Counted from the first letter of the stretch, positions 19,448 to 29,046 are shown. The stretch: 64,000 nt of DNA from Deinococcus sp045062605 (GCF_045062605.1 NZ_JBJGDW010000001.1:1-64000), one strand, 5' to 3'. A program made the numbers and translations. Notes: a model not told the origin generated them from the letters alone.

Positions 19448-20553
19448 GGGCGGTGTTCCTCCGTCAGCTCGGCCACGCTCTCGATGAAATCGCGGTTGAG
19501 GGTCACGCCAATTCCGGGACCTTCCGGCACAGGCATCAGGCCGTCCACGGCTTCCAGCGGTTCGTTGATGATGTCGGTCTCCCAGTAGCGGCTGGCGCTG
19601 GAGGTGTCCCCCGGCAGCGTGAAATTAGGCAAGGTGGACAGGTGGATGTTGTGCGCCCGGCCCACGCCGCCCTCCAGCATGCCGCCGCACCATACGGGGG
19701 CACCAAAAGCCTGCGCCACGTCATGCACGCGGCGGGCTTCCGCCAGACCGCCCACGCGGGCCACCTTGAGGTTAATGATGCCGCCTGCGCCGATGGCCAA
19801 CGCTTTACGGGCGTCCGCTGCACTCGCGATGCTCTCGTCCAGGCACAGCGGGGTCTGGAGGCGGGTCTGCAAGGTGGCATGGTCCACCAGATCGTCCCAG
19901 GCCAGCGGCTGCTCGATGTAGGTCATCTTATACTGGTCCAACGCCCGCAGCCGCACCGAATCGGCCAGCGTGTAGGCGCTGTTGGCGTCCACGGTCAGGC
20001 GGATGTCGGGGAACGCTTCGCGGGTGGCGCGCACCGGGGCCTCGTCCCAGCCGGGCTTGATCTTGAGTTTAATCCGGCGGTAACCCTGCTCAACATGGCG
20101 GCGCACGGCGTCTACCGTGGCGGCCTCGTCGGCCTGAATGCCCAGGCTGACACCTACCTCCACCTGGGTTTTGCGCCCGCCCAGCAGCGTGCCCAGCGGC
20201 ACATTCAACATTCTGGCCCACAGGTCCCAGGCCGCCATCTCCACCATCGCGCGGGCCATCTTGTTTCCCCGGAATGCGCCCAGCGCATCGTTCAGCTCCT
20301 CCGGGTTGGCAAACGTTTTACCCAGGATACGCGGCAGAAAAATATTCCGCACCAGATCCAGCGCCCCGGCCAGGGTTTCCTCGCGGTACATCGGGGCCAC
20401 TTCCATCGTGCCCTCGGAGACGCCCTGCACACCGTCGCCGTGAAGCACCAGCAGCGGCACCGTGCGGGCGGTCTGCACGCCGAAACTGGTCTCGAACCGG
20501 AATTTCAGCGGCAGGCGGACGATCATGATTTCGGCGGCTTCTATTCGCAGCAT
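19444..20553 (-). CDS. N-acylamino acid racemase / o-succinylbenzoate synthase (enolase superfamily)
   Basis: 369 residues, closely resembling the Deinococcus N-acylamino acid racemase. The N-terminal capping domain is followed by the barrel with RIKLKIKPGW (the KxK catalytic lysine), LTVDANSAY (Asp ligand), YIEQPLAWDD (Glu ligand), LCLDES (Asp ligand) and GGIINLKVARVGG (second catalytic lysine). Enzymes of this group racemise N-acylamino acids and many also make o-succinylbenzoate for menaquinone; the adjacent GNAT favours the amino-acid role. ATG 20553 has CATACT 7 nt upstream. No other menaquinone gene is in the window, so I give no men symbol. Confidence 0.92.
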   Translation of the reverse strand: MLRIEAAEIMIVRLPLKFRFETSFGVQTARTVPLLVLHGDGVQGVSEGTMEVAPMYREETLAGALDLVRNIFLPRILGKTFANPEELNDALGAFRGNKMARAMVEMAAWDLWARMLNVPLGTLLGGRKTQVEVGVSLGIQADEAATVDAVRRHVEQGYRRIKLKIKPGWDEAPVRATREAFPDIRLTVDANSAYTLADSVRLRALDQYKMTYIEQPLAWDDLVDHATLQTRLQTPLCLDESIASAADARKALAIGAGGIINLKVARVGGLAEARRVHDVAQAFGAPVWCGGMLEGGVGRAHNIHLSTLPNFTLPGDTSSASRYWETDIINEPLEAVDGLMPVPEGPGIGVTLNRDFIESVAELTEEHRP

Positions 20554-20707
20554 GGCACACAGTATGGGGGCTGCGAACTAGAATGGGCTGGAAAACGGGT
20601 GAACGTGGGGCCAGAAAGACGGGACGATGGAACGGGTTCCCGTCCTATCTCACTTGGGCTGTAAAAGTATTCCAGCCTGAGCATTCGTGGACTCTCAAGG
20701 GGAAAAC

Positions 20708-21127
20708 ATGAGCAAGTCAGATGTAAGCGCGGATCAGTCGGCATCGCAACTCATCTCGGAGAAGATCGCTGACCTGGACGACTGGCGCGGCGAAAGCCTG
20801 AGCAGAATGCGAGCGTTGATTCTGGAGGCCGACCCGGACGTGACCGAGACCTGGAAATGGGGCGGCACCCCCGTCTGGGAACACGACGGCGTCATCTGCA
20901 CAGGGGAAACCTACAAGAAAGCCGTCAAACTGACCTTCGCCAGAGGTGCGTCGCTGGACGATCCGGCCCAGATCTTCAACGCCAGCCTGGAGGGCAACAC
21001 GCGCCGCGCCATCGACATCCATGAGGGCGAAGAGGTGGAGGAGGACGCCTTTAAAGTGTTGATTCAGCAGGCGGTGGCCCTGAACGGGGCGAAAAAAGCC
21101 AAGCCTCCGAAGGAAGCAAAAATCTGA
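20708..21127 (+). CDS. DUF1801 domain protein
   Basis: 139 residues. The DUF1801 pattern is recognisable: a helical N-terminus (MRALILEADPDVTETWKWGG), then TPVWEHDGVICTGETYKKAVKLTFARGASL, and a C-terminal helix with a Lys-rich tail. The fold is small and cytosolic and biochemical function is unknown. ATG 20708 has AAGGGG 5 nt upstream, so it is not leaderless. It is divergent from the racemase operon and 55 bp upstream of the odhB-type gene, which has its own promoter. Confidence 0.85.
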   Translation: MSKSDVSADQSASQLISEKIADLDDWRGESLSRMRALILEADPDVTETWKWGGTPVWEHDGVICTGETYKKAVKLTFARGASLDDPAQIFNASLEGNTRRAIDIHEGEEVEEDAFKVLIQQAVALNGAKKAKPPKEAKI

Positions 21128-21182
21128 ACCCCCGCCGTTCCTGGCCCAGTCACAACCCCTGGGCGCTATAACTACAGACACT

Positions 21183-22475
<1,293 letters not shown>

Positions 22476-22492
22476 GAAAAGCCAGTTTGGAA

Positions 22493-22515
22493 CGGCCTCC
22501 GGTAGATGGAGGCCG
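22493..22515 (+). terminator. Hairpin between convergent sucB and HD genes
   Basis: CGGCCTCC (22493-22500) pairs perfectly with GGAGGCCG (22508-22515) across a 7-nt loop, just after the sucB stop and before the convergent HD-domain stop. Short T-containing flanks allow it to act on either transcript. Confidence 0.6.
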
Positions 22516-22526
22516 CCTCTTGGTAT

Positions 22527-23117
22527 CTACTCCGGCATAATCCCCGCTGCCACCGCCCGCGCCGCCGTCCCCTGGGCCAGTTCCCACAGCTCCGGGAATT
22601 CAACCAGAGCGGACTGCTTGAGCGCCAACACACGCTGAAAAGTCAGTTCGGGGTGGGCCACCGAGCCGATTCCACCCAGCCCCCAGGTCAGGAGCATCGG
22701 CTGCAGGGCGTCCAGGGCACGGGCGAAGCGGGCTTCGAGACTCTGCCGGGCCTCGAACTCCTGCCAGGCGGTCCCGAACATCTCGCGCTGGTTCGGCGGA
22801 AGCTGACCGAACAGCCGCGCCGCCGCCTCGACCTCGCGCTGGGCCTGCTGCTCTTTCCTGGCTTCAGACTGATCGAAATGCACGTCTCCGGCGTAAACCT
22901 CCACCAGATCATGCACAACCAGCAGTTCCACCACCCGGCTCAGATTCGTGCCGGACGGCGCGTATTCGCCCAGCGTCAGGGCCATCAGCGCCAGATGCCA
23001 GGAATGCTCGGCGCTGTTCTCGGGCCGCTCGCCGCTGTGCAGCAGTGTGGTGCGCATCACGGCCTTGAGGCGGTCACAGGTCAGCAGGAACTCCACCTGC
23101 ACGTCTAACCGGGACAT
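22527..23117 (-). CDS. HD domain phosphohydrolase (YfbR-like)
   Basis: 196 residues. Metal ligands of an HD domain are in place: a His within LLHSGERPENSAEHSWHLALM, the HD pair in LLVVHDLVEVYAGD and a downstream Asp. The order fits the YfbR/HDDC2 5'-deoxynucleotidase group, which hydrolyses deoxynucleoside monophosphates, so a nucleotide-pool role is likely but the exact substrate is not certain. ATG 23117 has TATGCT 7 nt upstream and no ribosome site. The gene converges on sucB and is divergent from the 22-residue-repeat gene, with the two leaderless promoters in a 65-bp gap. Confidence 0.86.
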   Translation of the reverse strand: MSRLDVQVEFLLTCDRLKAVMRTTLLHSGERPENSAEHSWHLALMALTLGEYAPSGTNLSRVVELLVVHDLVEVYAGDVHFDQSEARKEQQAQREVEAAARLFGQLPPNQREMFGTAWQEFEARQSLEARFARALDALQPMLLTWGLGGIGSVAHPELTFQRVLALKQSALVEFPELWELAQGTAARAVAAGIMPE

Positions 23118-23170
23118 GCCGGGAAGCATACCTGTCTCACCACGTCAGGCTTTTGAGAGACCGCCCGGTT

Positions 23171-23176
23171 TAACAT
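23171..23176 (+). promoter_or_regulatory. -10 hexamer (TAACAT) of the repeat-protein gene, leaderless type
   Basis: TAACAT ends 6 nt before ATG 23183; no Shine-Dalgarno sequence is present. Confidence 0.55.
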
Positions 23177-23182
23177 CCAGCC

Positions 23183-23692
23183 ATGACGGTCATGCCGGAC
23201 ACAGCCCCACAAACCGCTTTGCGCGGACGCCTGGGCAACATCAGCGAGGGCTTGGACTTGCACGCCACCTGGGACGGCCAGCGCCTGAGCGGGCGCATAG
23301 GCAGCTTCACGGCGGGGCAGGACATCGTAGTTTCATTGACTGCCGATGGACTGGAGGGCCGGGTGGGCAGCTTCACACGCGGCTTTGACCTGCGCGCCGA
23401 GGTTGTCGCCGGAGAACTGCACCTGCATCTGGGCGGCGTGGACGGCAGAGACGCCCGACTGGAATTTACAGAGGACGGGGCAGTGGGCCGCTACGGGCGC
23501 TTTACCGATGGCCTGGACCTCAATCTGCGCCATTACGCGGGCGAGGTACGCGGACGCTTTGGCGGGTACACGAGCGGCACGGATTTGCGGATGGACCTGG
23601 GCGACGTGCCGCTGCCACTGGCTGTGATCCTGGCGGTCAGCGCCCTGTCTCTGTGGCGTGCGGATGTGGCTCTGGCAGCGACGCCGGGTTAA
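23183..23692 (+). CDS. Six-repeat protein with GRxGxFTxGxDL units, function unknown
   Basis: 169 residues and not matched to any family I know. Residues 13-140 consist of six tandem units, with motif starts at 15, 37, 59, about 81, 102 and 124, a period of 22 (once 21). Consensus is G-R-x-G-x-F/Y-T-x-G-x-D-L, then a short alternating strand and a turn. The fourth unit is degenerate (HLGGVDGRDA). Regular Gly and alternating hydrophobics suggest a beta-solenoid or stacked beta-hairpins. Residues 143-158 (PLPLAVILAVSALSLW) form one hydrophobic helix near the C-terminus, a possible tail anchor. No signal peptide is visible. The start is supported by a leaderless -10. Confidence 0.8.
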   Translation: MTVMPDTAPQTALRGRLGNISEGLDLHATWDGQRLSGRIGSFTAGQDIVVSLTADGLEGRVGSFTRGFDLRAEVVAGELHLHLGGVDGRDARLEFTEDGAVGRYGRFTDGLDLNLRHYAGEVRGRFGGYTSGTDLRMDLGDVPLPLAVILAVSALSLWRADVALAATPG

Positions 23693-23822
23693 TCGCGATC
23701 TGGCTTCGGGAACCGATGTTGTGGGCATTCTGGAGCGGACCGAACGAGAGAGATCAGTGCAGCCACAGCTTGAGTCTGGGTGTGAAAGTATCACCAACCA
23801 CCCAGAAACCGCATGCCCCGCG

Positions 23823-25115
23823 CTACCCACGGTCCCCGTACTGTGCCAGGAACGCTACGCGGCTCAGGATGCTCAGCTTCGGCTCGGGCACGCCCGCTGG
23901 GCTACCGTAGGCACGGCGCAGAATGCCCGCCCAGCGTTGCAGGCGGCGGGTGTGGGCTGGCGGCAGATCATAAGTTCCAAAGCCCAGTGTCGAGAGCAGC
24001 GGCGAGAGTGCGCTAAGGCAATAGATGTACCGCGCACCGCTCAAATCCGGGCGCGTTTGAATGTCACGCGCCACCGCCCGGAAATCCACCCGCGCCTGAC
24101 GCACGCTGCGGCGCAGGCCCATGTCCACCATCAGCGGATTGTTGACGTGAAACTCGGCGCACGGAGCGCCCTTCGGAACGGCGGTGCCATCGGCTAGCGT
24201 GACGCCCCGTAGCGGAAAGGCCGAATACCCCGTGCGAAAGAGGTTGTCGGCCCGGCCCGCCGTCGGCTGGATGCGGCCCAGGCAATCAAACAGATGGTCC
24301 ACAGCGATAAAGGCCCGCCGCCGCAACGCTGCCGAATCGACGGGTGTTGTCCCTTCCAGCCCGGACACAGTCTTGAAGGCGTAGCCGCGCACCTTCAATT
24401 CTCGCAGTAGCCCCGGCAGCATGGGCACCGTGCTTGCCGCTCCCGGCCCGGCATCGTGCAGCACGACGATGGAACCGGGGCCAGCACGCAGGAGCAGCCG
24501 ATCTCGCAGCCCTTCCGGCGTGAGGCTCGCGTGCCAGTCCTGACCCTCCACGCTCCAGTGGACGCCGCGCACCCCTGCTGCCCGCTGGCCCAGCACGGTG
24601 GCCAGGGTGTAGGCCCCGTGCGGTGGACGGTGATACCGCACAGGCTGCCCCGTCACTGCGCCCAACCGCCGCACTGCCCGCAGCACGTCCAGAAAGCCGC
24701 CCCAGGGCGTGCGAATCCAAGCGTGAAGGTGTTTCTCGGCGTGCGCGGCCACTTCGTGCCCCTCGGCCAGCGTGCGGGCGATCAACTGCGGATGCGCCTC
24801 GGCCCGGCCCGCCAGCACAAAGAAGGTGGACTGCGCCCCCGCGTCCCGCAGCGCATCCAGCACGGCAGGTGTGGTGGCGGGGTCTGGCCCGTCGTCGAAG
24901 GTCAGCGCCAGCTCACGCCGCCCCCGGCTGCCCTCACGCAGCAGTCCGACGTTGGCGAATTGCACGGCCAGGGCAGGGAGAATCAGATAAACGGTTAGGG
25001 CGGCCAGAGGAAGACGCCAGGGCAATCGGCACCTTTTGGGAGAATTTCCAATATTTTCCACTCCGGGTTTTGCCCACGAGGAAGACAAGATTGAAGACTC
25101 TTGAACCCCCTTCAC
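23823..25115 (-). CDS. Membrane-anchored polysaccharide deacetylase (NodB domain) with C-terminal extension
   Basis: 430 residues. One N-terminal membrane segment (LPLAALTVYLILPALAVQF) is followed by a NodB domain at about 67-255: motif 1 TFDDGPDP, motif 2 HAEKH (Ala in place of the usual Ser/Thr), motif 3 YHRPPHGAY and a C-terminal VLHDAG. It should deacetylate an N-acetylated glycan at the cell envelope. The last 170 or so residues are an extra domain I do not recognise (YCLSALSPLLSTLGFGTYDLPP near the end). Its GTG start overlaps the glycosyltransferase stop by four bases, making it the last gene of a three-gene envelope operon. Confidence 0.9.
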   Translation of the reverse strand: MKGVQESSILSSSWAKPGVENIGNSPKRCRLPWRLPLAALTVYLILPALAVQFANVGLLREGSRGRRELALTFDDGPDPATTPAVLDALRDAGAQSTFFVLAGRAEAHPQLIARTLAEGHEVAAHAEKHLHAWIRTPWGGFLDVLRAVRRLGAVTGQPVRYHRPPHGAYTLATVLGQRAAGVRGVHWSVEGQDWHASLTPEGLRDRLLLRAGPGSIVVLHDAGPGAASTVPMLPGLLRELKVRGYAFKTVSGLEGTTPVDSAALRRRAFIAVDHLFDCLGRIQPTAGRADNLFRTGYSAFPLRGVTLADGTAVPKGAPCAEFHVNNPLMVDMGLRRSVRQARVDFRAVARDIQTRPDLSGARYIYCLSALSPLLSTLGFGTYDLPPAHTRRLQRWAGILRRAYGSPAGVPEPKLSILSRVAFLAQYGDRG

Positions 25116-26251
25116 CGTCCCAGCCTCCTGAGCAGCGCCGCCGCCACCCGGTCTGCCGCATCCGGCACGCTGATGGCCGCCGCGTTGTGGCCCATACGGG
25201 CGTTCTCATCGTCGTCCAGGGCGCGCAGGACGGCGGGGCGCAGTTCGCTCAGGTCATGTGCCCACAGGCCCGCGCCGCAGCTTTCCAGATAAGCGGCGTT
25301 GTATTCCTCTTGGCCGGGAATCGGCGCGTGGATCACCTGCGGCACGCCCAGGGCGGTGGCCTCAGCCACGGTCAGGCCGCCCGCCTTGCCCACCACCAGA
25401 TCGGAGGCGGCCAGCAGTTCGGGAAAGTCGTCGGTGTGCCCCAGTTCGTGAACGGTGGCCCCCCCCACCTGCTGAATGCCCCGGCCCCTGGCCCCGGCCA
25501 GCACCAGCACCTGTACCCGCCGTCCCAGACTGCCCAGTTCGCCCAGCACACGGCCCAGAGCCGGATAACTGCCTGTTCCCCCCCCAGAAACGAGCAGCAG
25601 CGGCACGTCGGGCCGCAGACCGTACCTGACCCGCAGGGCCGCCCGGTCTGCCCCGATCAGAGCGCTGAAGCGGGCCGAGATGGGAATGCCGGTGACCTCC
25701 AGCTTGCGGCTGTCCAAACCACGCTCGATCATCTGCTGCGCTGTCTGCTCAGTGGCCACCATCACCAGATCGGCCTCATGCCTGATCCAGTGGCGGTGGG
25801 CGCGGTAATCCGTAACGATTAGCGCGTTGATGAAGCTCTGCCCGGTCTGCCGCTGGACATGGTGCGCCAGGGGCACCGAGGACCAGTAGCTGCTCAGCAC
25901 CAGTTCCGGCTGGGTCAGGCCCAGATCACGCCGCATTCCCTTCAGGCCGACCCAGCGGCAGAAAAATTCAATCATGCTGAAGGAGCGGTCATGATCGGTC
26001 CCGTGGTAAAAAGCCTCGTACAGCCACGGTGCGTGCCGCAGCTCAAAATCGTACAGGTCCACCGTCCAGCTTCGTTCGGCGGCGCTCAGGTAGCCCACGA
26101 CGTCACTCTGTAAACCCTGAACGGCGGTACCCCGCCCAGTCAGGGCCTGCTGCACGGCGGTCTGTGCCTGGTGGTGCCCTGAACCGATTGACGCGCCGAC
26201 AAACAGGGCGCGCAGCGGTGAAGCGCCTGGCAGCTCTGCCCTGTCGGTCAC
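25112..26251 (-). CDS. GT28-type glycosyltransferase (MGDG synthase/UgtP-like)
   Basis: 379 residues with the two-domain GT-B layout of monogalactosyldiacylglycerol synthases and bacterial diacylglycerol glucosyltransferases. The N-terminal loop is FVGASIGSGHHQAQTAVQ, with the SGHH acceptor motif. The C-terminal domain has SGGGTGSYPALGRVLGEL and the sugar-nucleotide motif KAGGLTVAEATALGVPQV. It probably glycosylates a membrane lipid at the cytoplasmic face, fitting the glycolipid-rich Deinococcus membrane. GTG 26251 overlaps the permease stop (GTGA); the longer open frame would run into the permease. It is the middle gene of the operon. Confidence 0.88.
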   Translation of the reverse strand: MTDRAELPGASPLRALFVGASIGSGHHQAQTAVQQALTGRGTAVQGLQSDVVGYLSAAERSWTVDLYDFELRHAPWLYEAFYHGTDHDRSFSMIEFFCRWVGLKGMRRDLGLTQPELVLSSYWSSVPLAHHVQRQTGQSFINALIVTDYRAHRHWIRHEADLVMVATEQTAQQMIERGLDSRKLEVTGIPISARFSALIGADRAALRVRYGLRPDVPLLLVSGGGTGSYPALGRVLGELGSLGRRVQVLVLAGARGRGIQQVGGATVHELGHTDDFPELLAASDLVVGKAGGLTVAEATALGVPQVIHAPIPGQEEYNAAYLESCGAGLWAHDLSELRPAVLRALDDDENARMGHNAAAISVPDAADRVAAALLRRLGR

Positions 26252-27408
26252 GCTCGCCTCAGCAGCCACAGTCCGGCCCCGGCGAAGACGATATTCGCCA
26301 GCCACGCGCCCAGTTCTGGAAAGGCAGGCATGGCCGCCGCCACCGTCAGGCCGACGAAGAACAGCAGGTAATAGGCCACCGCGATCAGCAGCGCGATCCC
26401 CAGGCTGACGCCCAGCGTGCGCCCGAAGCGCAGGGCGAAGGGCAGGGCGGCCAGCGCCAGCACCAGATTGCCGAAGGGCAGCGCCAGCTTGCGGTTCAGA
26501 TTCAGCCGCGCCGCCTGCCGTTCGGCGGGTTTCACGTCAGGGGCCGTCAATGAAGTGATCAGTTCCGGCCAGCCCTGCGCATCTGCCCCGATGGCGTCGG
26601 CGTAGGTGGCCAGCGTCTGCTTACGCGACAGCCCGGTGTCCACGTTCAGCGTGTCGCTGGCCTGCTCGGGAATCACCACGCTGGGAAACACGTCCTGCAC
26701 CGCCGCGCGGAAGGCCAGCGGATCATTTTCCGGCACAGCGGAGAGCCTCGCCGCTGCCGCGTAATCGACCGTATAGACGCTGTACCCGCGCAACGAGAGA
26801 ATGTTGTTCTCGAAGGTTCCCGCATCGGCAAAGATCAGGGTGGCGCGGCGCTGGCCATCCGGCAGCCCCTCCTCTGATGACCACTTTTCCACCCGCACGT
26901 CCCTCAGCTCGCGGGAGGCCCGGTCATAGCTGCCCAGCGCCAGCGTCAGGCCCGCGCCCAAGTCCACGGTCTTGCCCACCAGTTGCGACAATCCGGCCCC
27001 CGTCAGGGCGTCCCAGTACAGACCACGCGTCTCCACGTTGGCGCGCGGGGCCACCCACAGGCTCAGCCACACCGCCAGCGCCGTGACCAGCGCGGCCACC
27101 ACCCAGGCAGGCCGCGCCACCCGCCCCAGGCTGATGCCCCCCGACTGTACCGCCACCAACTCGCGCTCGGTACTCATGCGCCCGAAGGCCACCACGGTCA
27201 TGAGAACCACGCCCATCGGAAAGACCTTGACCAGCGTGTCCGGCAGTTGCAGCCCGATCCAGCGCCCGAGCAGGCTTACAGGAACGCCCGTCAGCCACTG
27301 GCTGGAGATAAAGAAATAGCCGAAGCTGAGGACCGCCGTGAACAGCAGCGTGCCCGCCAGCAGTGGCGGCACCAGCTCGGCGGTGACGGCGCGGGTCAGG
27401 CGCGTCAC
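26248..27408 (-). CDS. LptF/LptG (YjgP/YjgQ) family permease
   Basis: 386 residues. Three membrane helices at each end flank a central extracytoplasmic beta-rich region (about 125-300), the layout of LptF/LptG, which extract lipopolysaccharide from the inner membrane with an LptB ATPase. Helices include LLAGTLLFTAVLSFGYFFI and VSLGIALLIAVAYYLLFF. Deinococcus is generally described as lacking classical LPS, so the cargo is probably another lipid; the coupled glycosyltransferase makes a glycolipid a natural candidate. GTG 27408 has GAGGTG as ribosome site. Only one such permease is encoded here and LptB is not in the window. Confidence 0.88.
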   Translation of the reverse strand: MTRLTRAVTAELVPPLLAGTLLFTAVLSFGYFFISSQWLTGVPVSLLGRWIGLQLPDTLVKVFPMGVVLMTVVAFGRMSTERELVAVQSGGISLGRVARPAWVVAALVTALAVWLSLWVAPRANVETRGLYWDALTGAGLSQLVGKTVDLGAGLTLALGSYDRASRELRDVRVEKWSSEEGLPDGQRRATLIFADAGTFENNILSLRGYSVYTVDYAAAARLSAVPENDPLAFRAAVQDVFPSVVIPEQASDTLNVDTGLSRKQTLATYADAIGADAQGWPELITSLTAPDVKPAERQAARLNLNRKLALPFGNLVLALAALPFALRFGRTLGVSLGIALLIAVAYYLLFFVGLTVAAAMPAFPELGAWLANIVFAGAGLWLLRRA

Positions 27409-27429
27409 GCCTCACCTCTGGTGGCGTGA

Positions 27430-27492
27430 GCAGGACGCGGAATGCGGCGCGCGGCAAAAAACCCATTCTGCGTCCCGCGCGCCGCGTCCTGC
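27430..27492 (-). terminator. Large hairpin downstream of fabZ
   Basis: GCAGGACGCGG plus CGCGCGG (27430-27440 and 27448-27454) pairs with 27475-27492 to form an 18-bp stem with a 7-nt bulge and a 20-nt loop. It lies just past the fabZ stop on the minus strand and before the permease gene. It may terminate or attenuate fabZ transcription. Confidence 0.55.
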
Positions 27493-27499
27493 CTGCGGG

Positions 27500-27928
27500 T
27501 CACCCCTTGCCCACCGCGAACAGAATCGTGGCCTCCGCCGCCACCTGCCCGTCCACTTCTGCGCGGCAGGTGGTCTTGCCCAGGCCCCGGCGCATGAATT
27601 CCAGTTTGGCGTACAGGTGCAAGGTGTCGCCGGGAATGACCTTGCGCTTGAAGCGTGCGCCGTCGACGCCCGCCAGATAACCAATAGTTCCGGGTTCCAG
27701 CGCCTCGCGCATACAGAAGAAACTGGCCTGGGCCAGCGCTTCAGTGATCAGCACGCCGGGCATTACAGGTTCGGTGGGGAAGTGACCGGTGAAGAACGGT
27801 TCGTTGATGCTGACGTTCTTGATAGCGTGGACTTCACCGTTCTTGACACTCAGCACGCGGTCCACCAGCAGAAATGGAAAGCGGTGTGGCAGGGTCTTCA
27901 TGACCTCTTGAATCATTATGGGTTGCAT
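27500..27928 (-). CDS. fabZ: 3-hydroxyacyl-[acyl-carrier-protein] dehydratase FabZ
   Basis: Dehydrates 3-hydroxyacyl-ACP in each round of type II fatty-acid elongation. 142 residues, the normal hot-dog fold length. Catalytic His49 lies in FFTGHFP and Glu63 in ITEALAQASFF, both standard. ATG 27928 has AAGGAG 5 nt upstream, so it is translated from a led transcript. It is separated from the main fab operon (42.6-47.6 kb) by about 15 kb, and sits between mreB and the envelope operon, all in the same direction. Confidence 0.96.
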   Translation of the reverse strand: MQPIMIQEVMKTLPHRFPFLLVDRVLSVKNGEVHAIKNVSINEPFFTGHFPTEPVMPGVLITEALAQASFFCMREALEPGTIGYLAGVDGARFKRKVIPGDTLHLYAKLEFMRRGLGKTTCRAEVDGQVAAEATILFAVGKG

Positions 27929-28005
27929 GCAAACTCCTTGAGGGACATAGAGAGCGGGAATAAAAAGGCTCTGAATTCTCCTCCTGCACGTTTCATAGTT
28001 CTGCT

Positions 28006-29046
28006 TTAGCGGCGCAGGTAATAGTCGCTGGACACCAGACTGTCGCCCAGCACCGAGAGCATGTCCAGCGCCATGCCGGTGCCCACAGCCACAGCTTCCA
28101 CGGCATTGTCGGCCACGGAAACGGGGATGCCGGTGGTCTGGCGCAGCAACTCGTCGAAGTTGCGGAGCAGGCTGCCGCCGCCGGTCATCACGATGCCCCG
28201 GTCGATGATGTCGCTGACCAGTTCGGGCGGGGTGATTTCCAGCACGCGCTTGACGCCTTCCACGATCCGGGTCACGGGTTCGGCCAGAGCTTCTACCACG
28301 TCGCGGCTGTCCAGGCTGATGGTGCGGGGCAGGCCATTGATCAGGTCACGCCCACGCACCTCGGCCACCAGATTCTCGGAGTCGTTGACCAGCATGGCCG
28401 CCCCCACCTTGACCTTGATCTCCTCAGCGGTGCGCTCGCCGATCAATACGTTTTCCTTGCGGCGCACGTAGCGGATGATGCTCTCGTCGAACTCGTTGCC
28501 CGCCACGCGCATGGATTCACTGACCACGATGCCGCCCAGCGAGATCACGGCCACGTCGCTGCTGCCCCCGCCGATGTCCACCACCATGCTGCCCAGCGGC
28601 TCGGTGACCTTGAGACCCGCGCCGATGGCCGCCGCCAGCGGTTCCTCGATCAGAAAGGCGCGTTTGGCGTTGGCGTTCAGGGCCGCCCGCAGCACCGCCC
28701 GGCGTTCCACGTCGCTGACGCTGCTGGGCACACCCACCATCATCTGCGGCTTGAAGCCGAACAGCCGCCCGGCGTTGCCCTGCACTTTCGCCAGGAACAT
28801 GGTGATCATCTTCTCGGTCAGGCCCTCATCGGCGATCACGCCGTCCTTGATGGGCCGCACCGCCACGATACCGCCGGGGGTGCGCCCGATCATGCGGTAT
28901 GCTTCCTCGCCCACCGCGCGCACCTGCTTGCTGTCGCGGGTCATGGCGATCACGCTGGGTTCCTGCAACACCAGTCCCCGGCCTTTCGTGTAGATCAGAA
29001 ACGTCGCCGTTCCCAGATCGATTCCAATGTCTTCTGACAGCCTCAC
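28006..29046 (-). CDS. mreB: Rod shape-determining protein MreB
   Basis: Actin-like cytoskeletal ATPase that directs elongation. 346 residues. Phosphate 1 loop IGIDLGTATFLIYTKGRG, phosphate 2 VDIGGGSSDVAVISLGG and the adenosine motif MTGGGSLLRNFDELL are all intact. GTG 29046 has GGAGGGG about 7 nt upstream; an overlapping two-codon frame ATG GCG TGA ends on the start codon. mreC, mreD and rodA are not adjacent, so the gene stands apart from the usual cluster, next to fabZ. Its presence suggests a rod-shaped or elongating cell, unlike the coccoid D. radiodurans. Confidence 0.95.
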   Translation of the reverse strand: MRLSEDIGIDLGTATFLIYTKGRGLVLQEPSVIAMTRDSKQVRAVGEEAYRMIGRTPGGIVAVRPIKDGVIADEGLTEKMITMFLAKVQGNAGRLFGFKPQMMVGVPSSVSDVERRAVLRAALNANAKRAFLIEEPLAAAIGAGLKVTEPLGSMVVDIGGGSSDVAVISLGGIVVSESMRVAGNEFDESIIRYVRRKENVLIGERTAEEIKVKVGAAMLVNDSENLVAEVRGRDLINGLPRTISLDSRDVVEALAEPVTRIVEGVKRVLEITPPELVSDIIDRGIVMTGGGSLLRNFDELLRQTTGIPVSVADNAVEAVAVGTGMALDMLSVLGDSLVSSDYYLRR

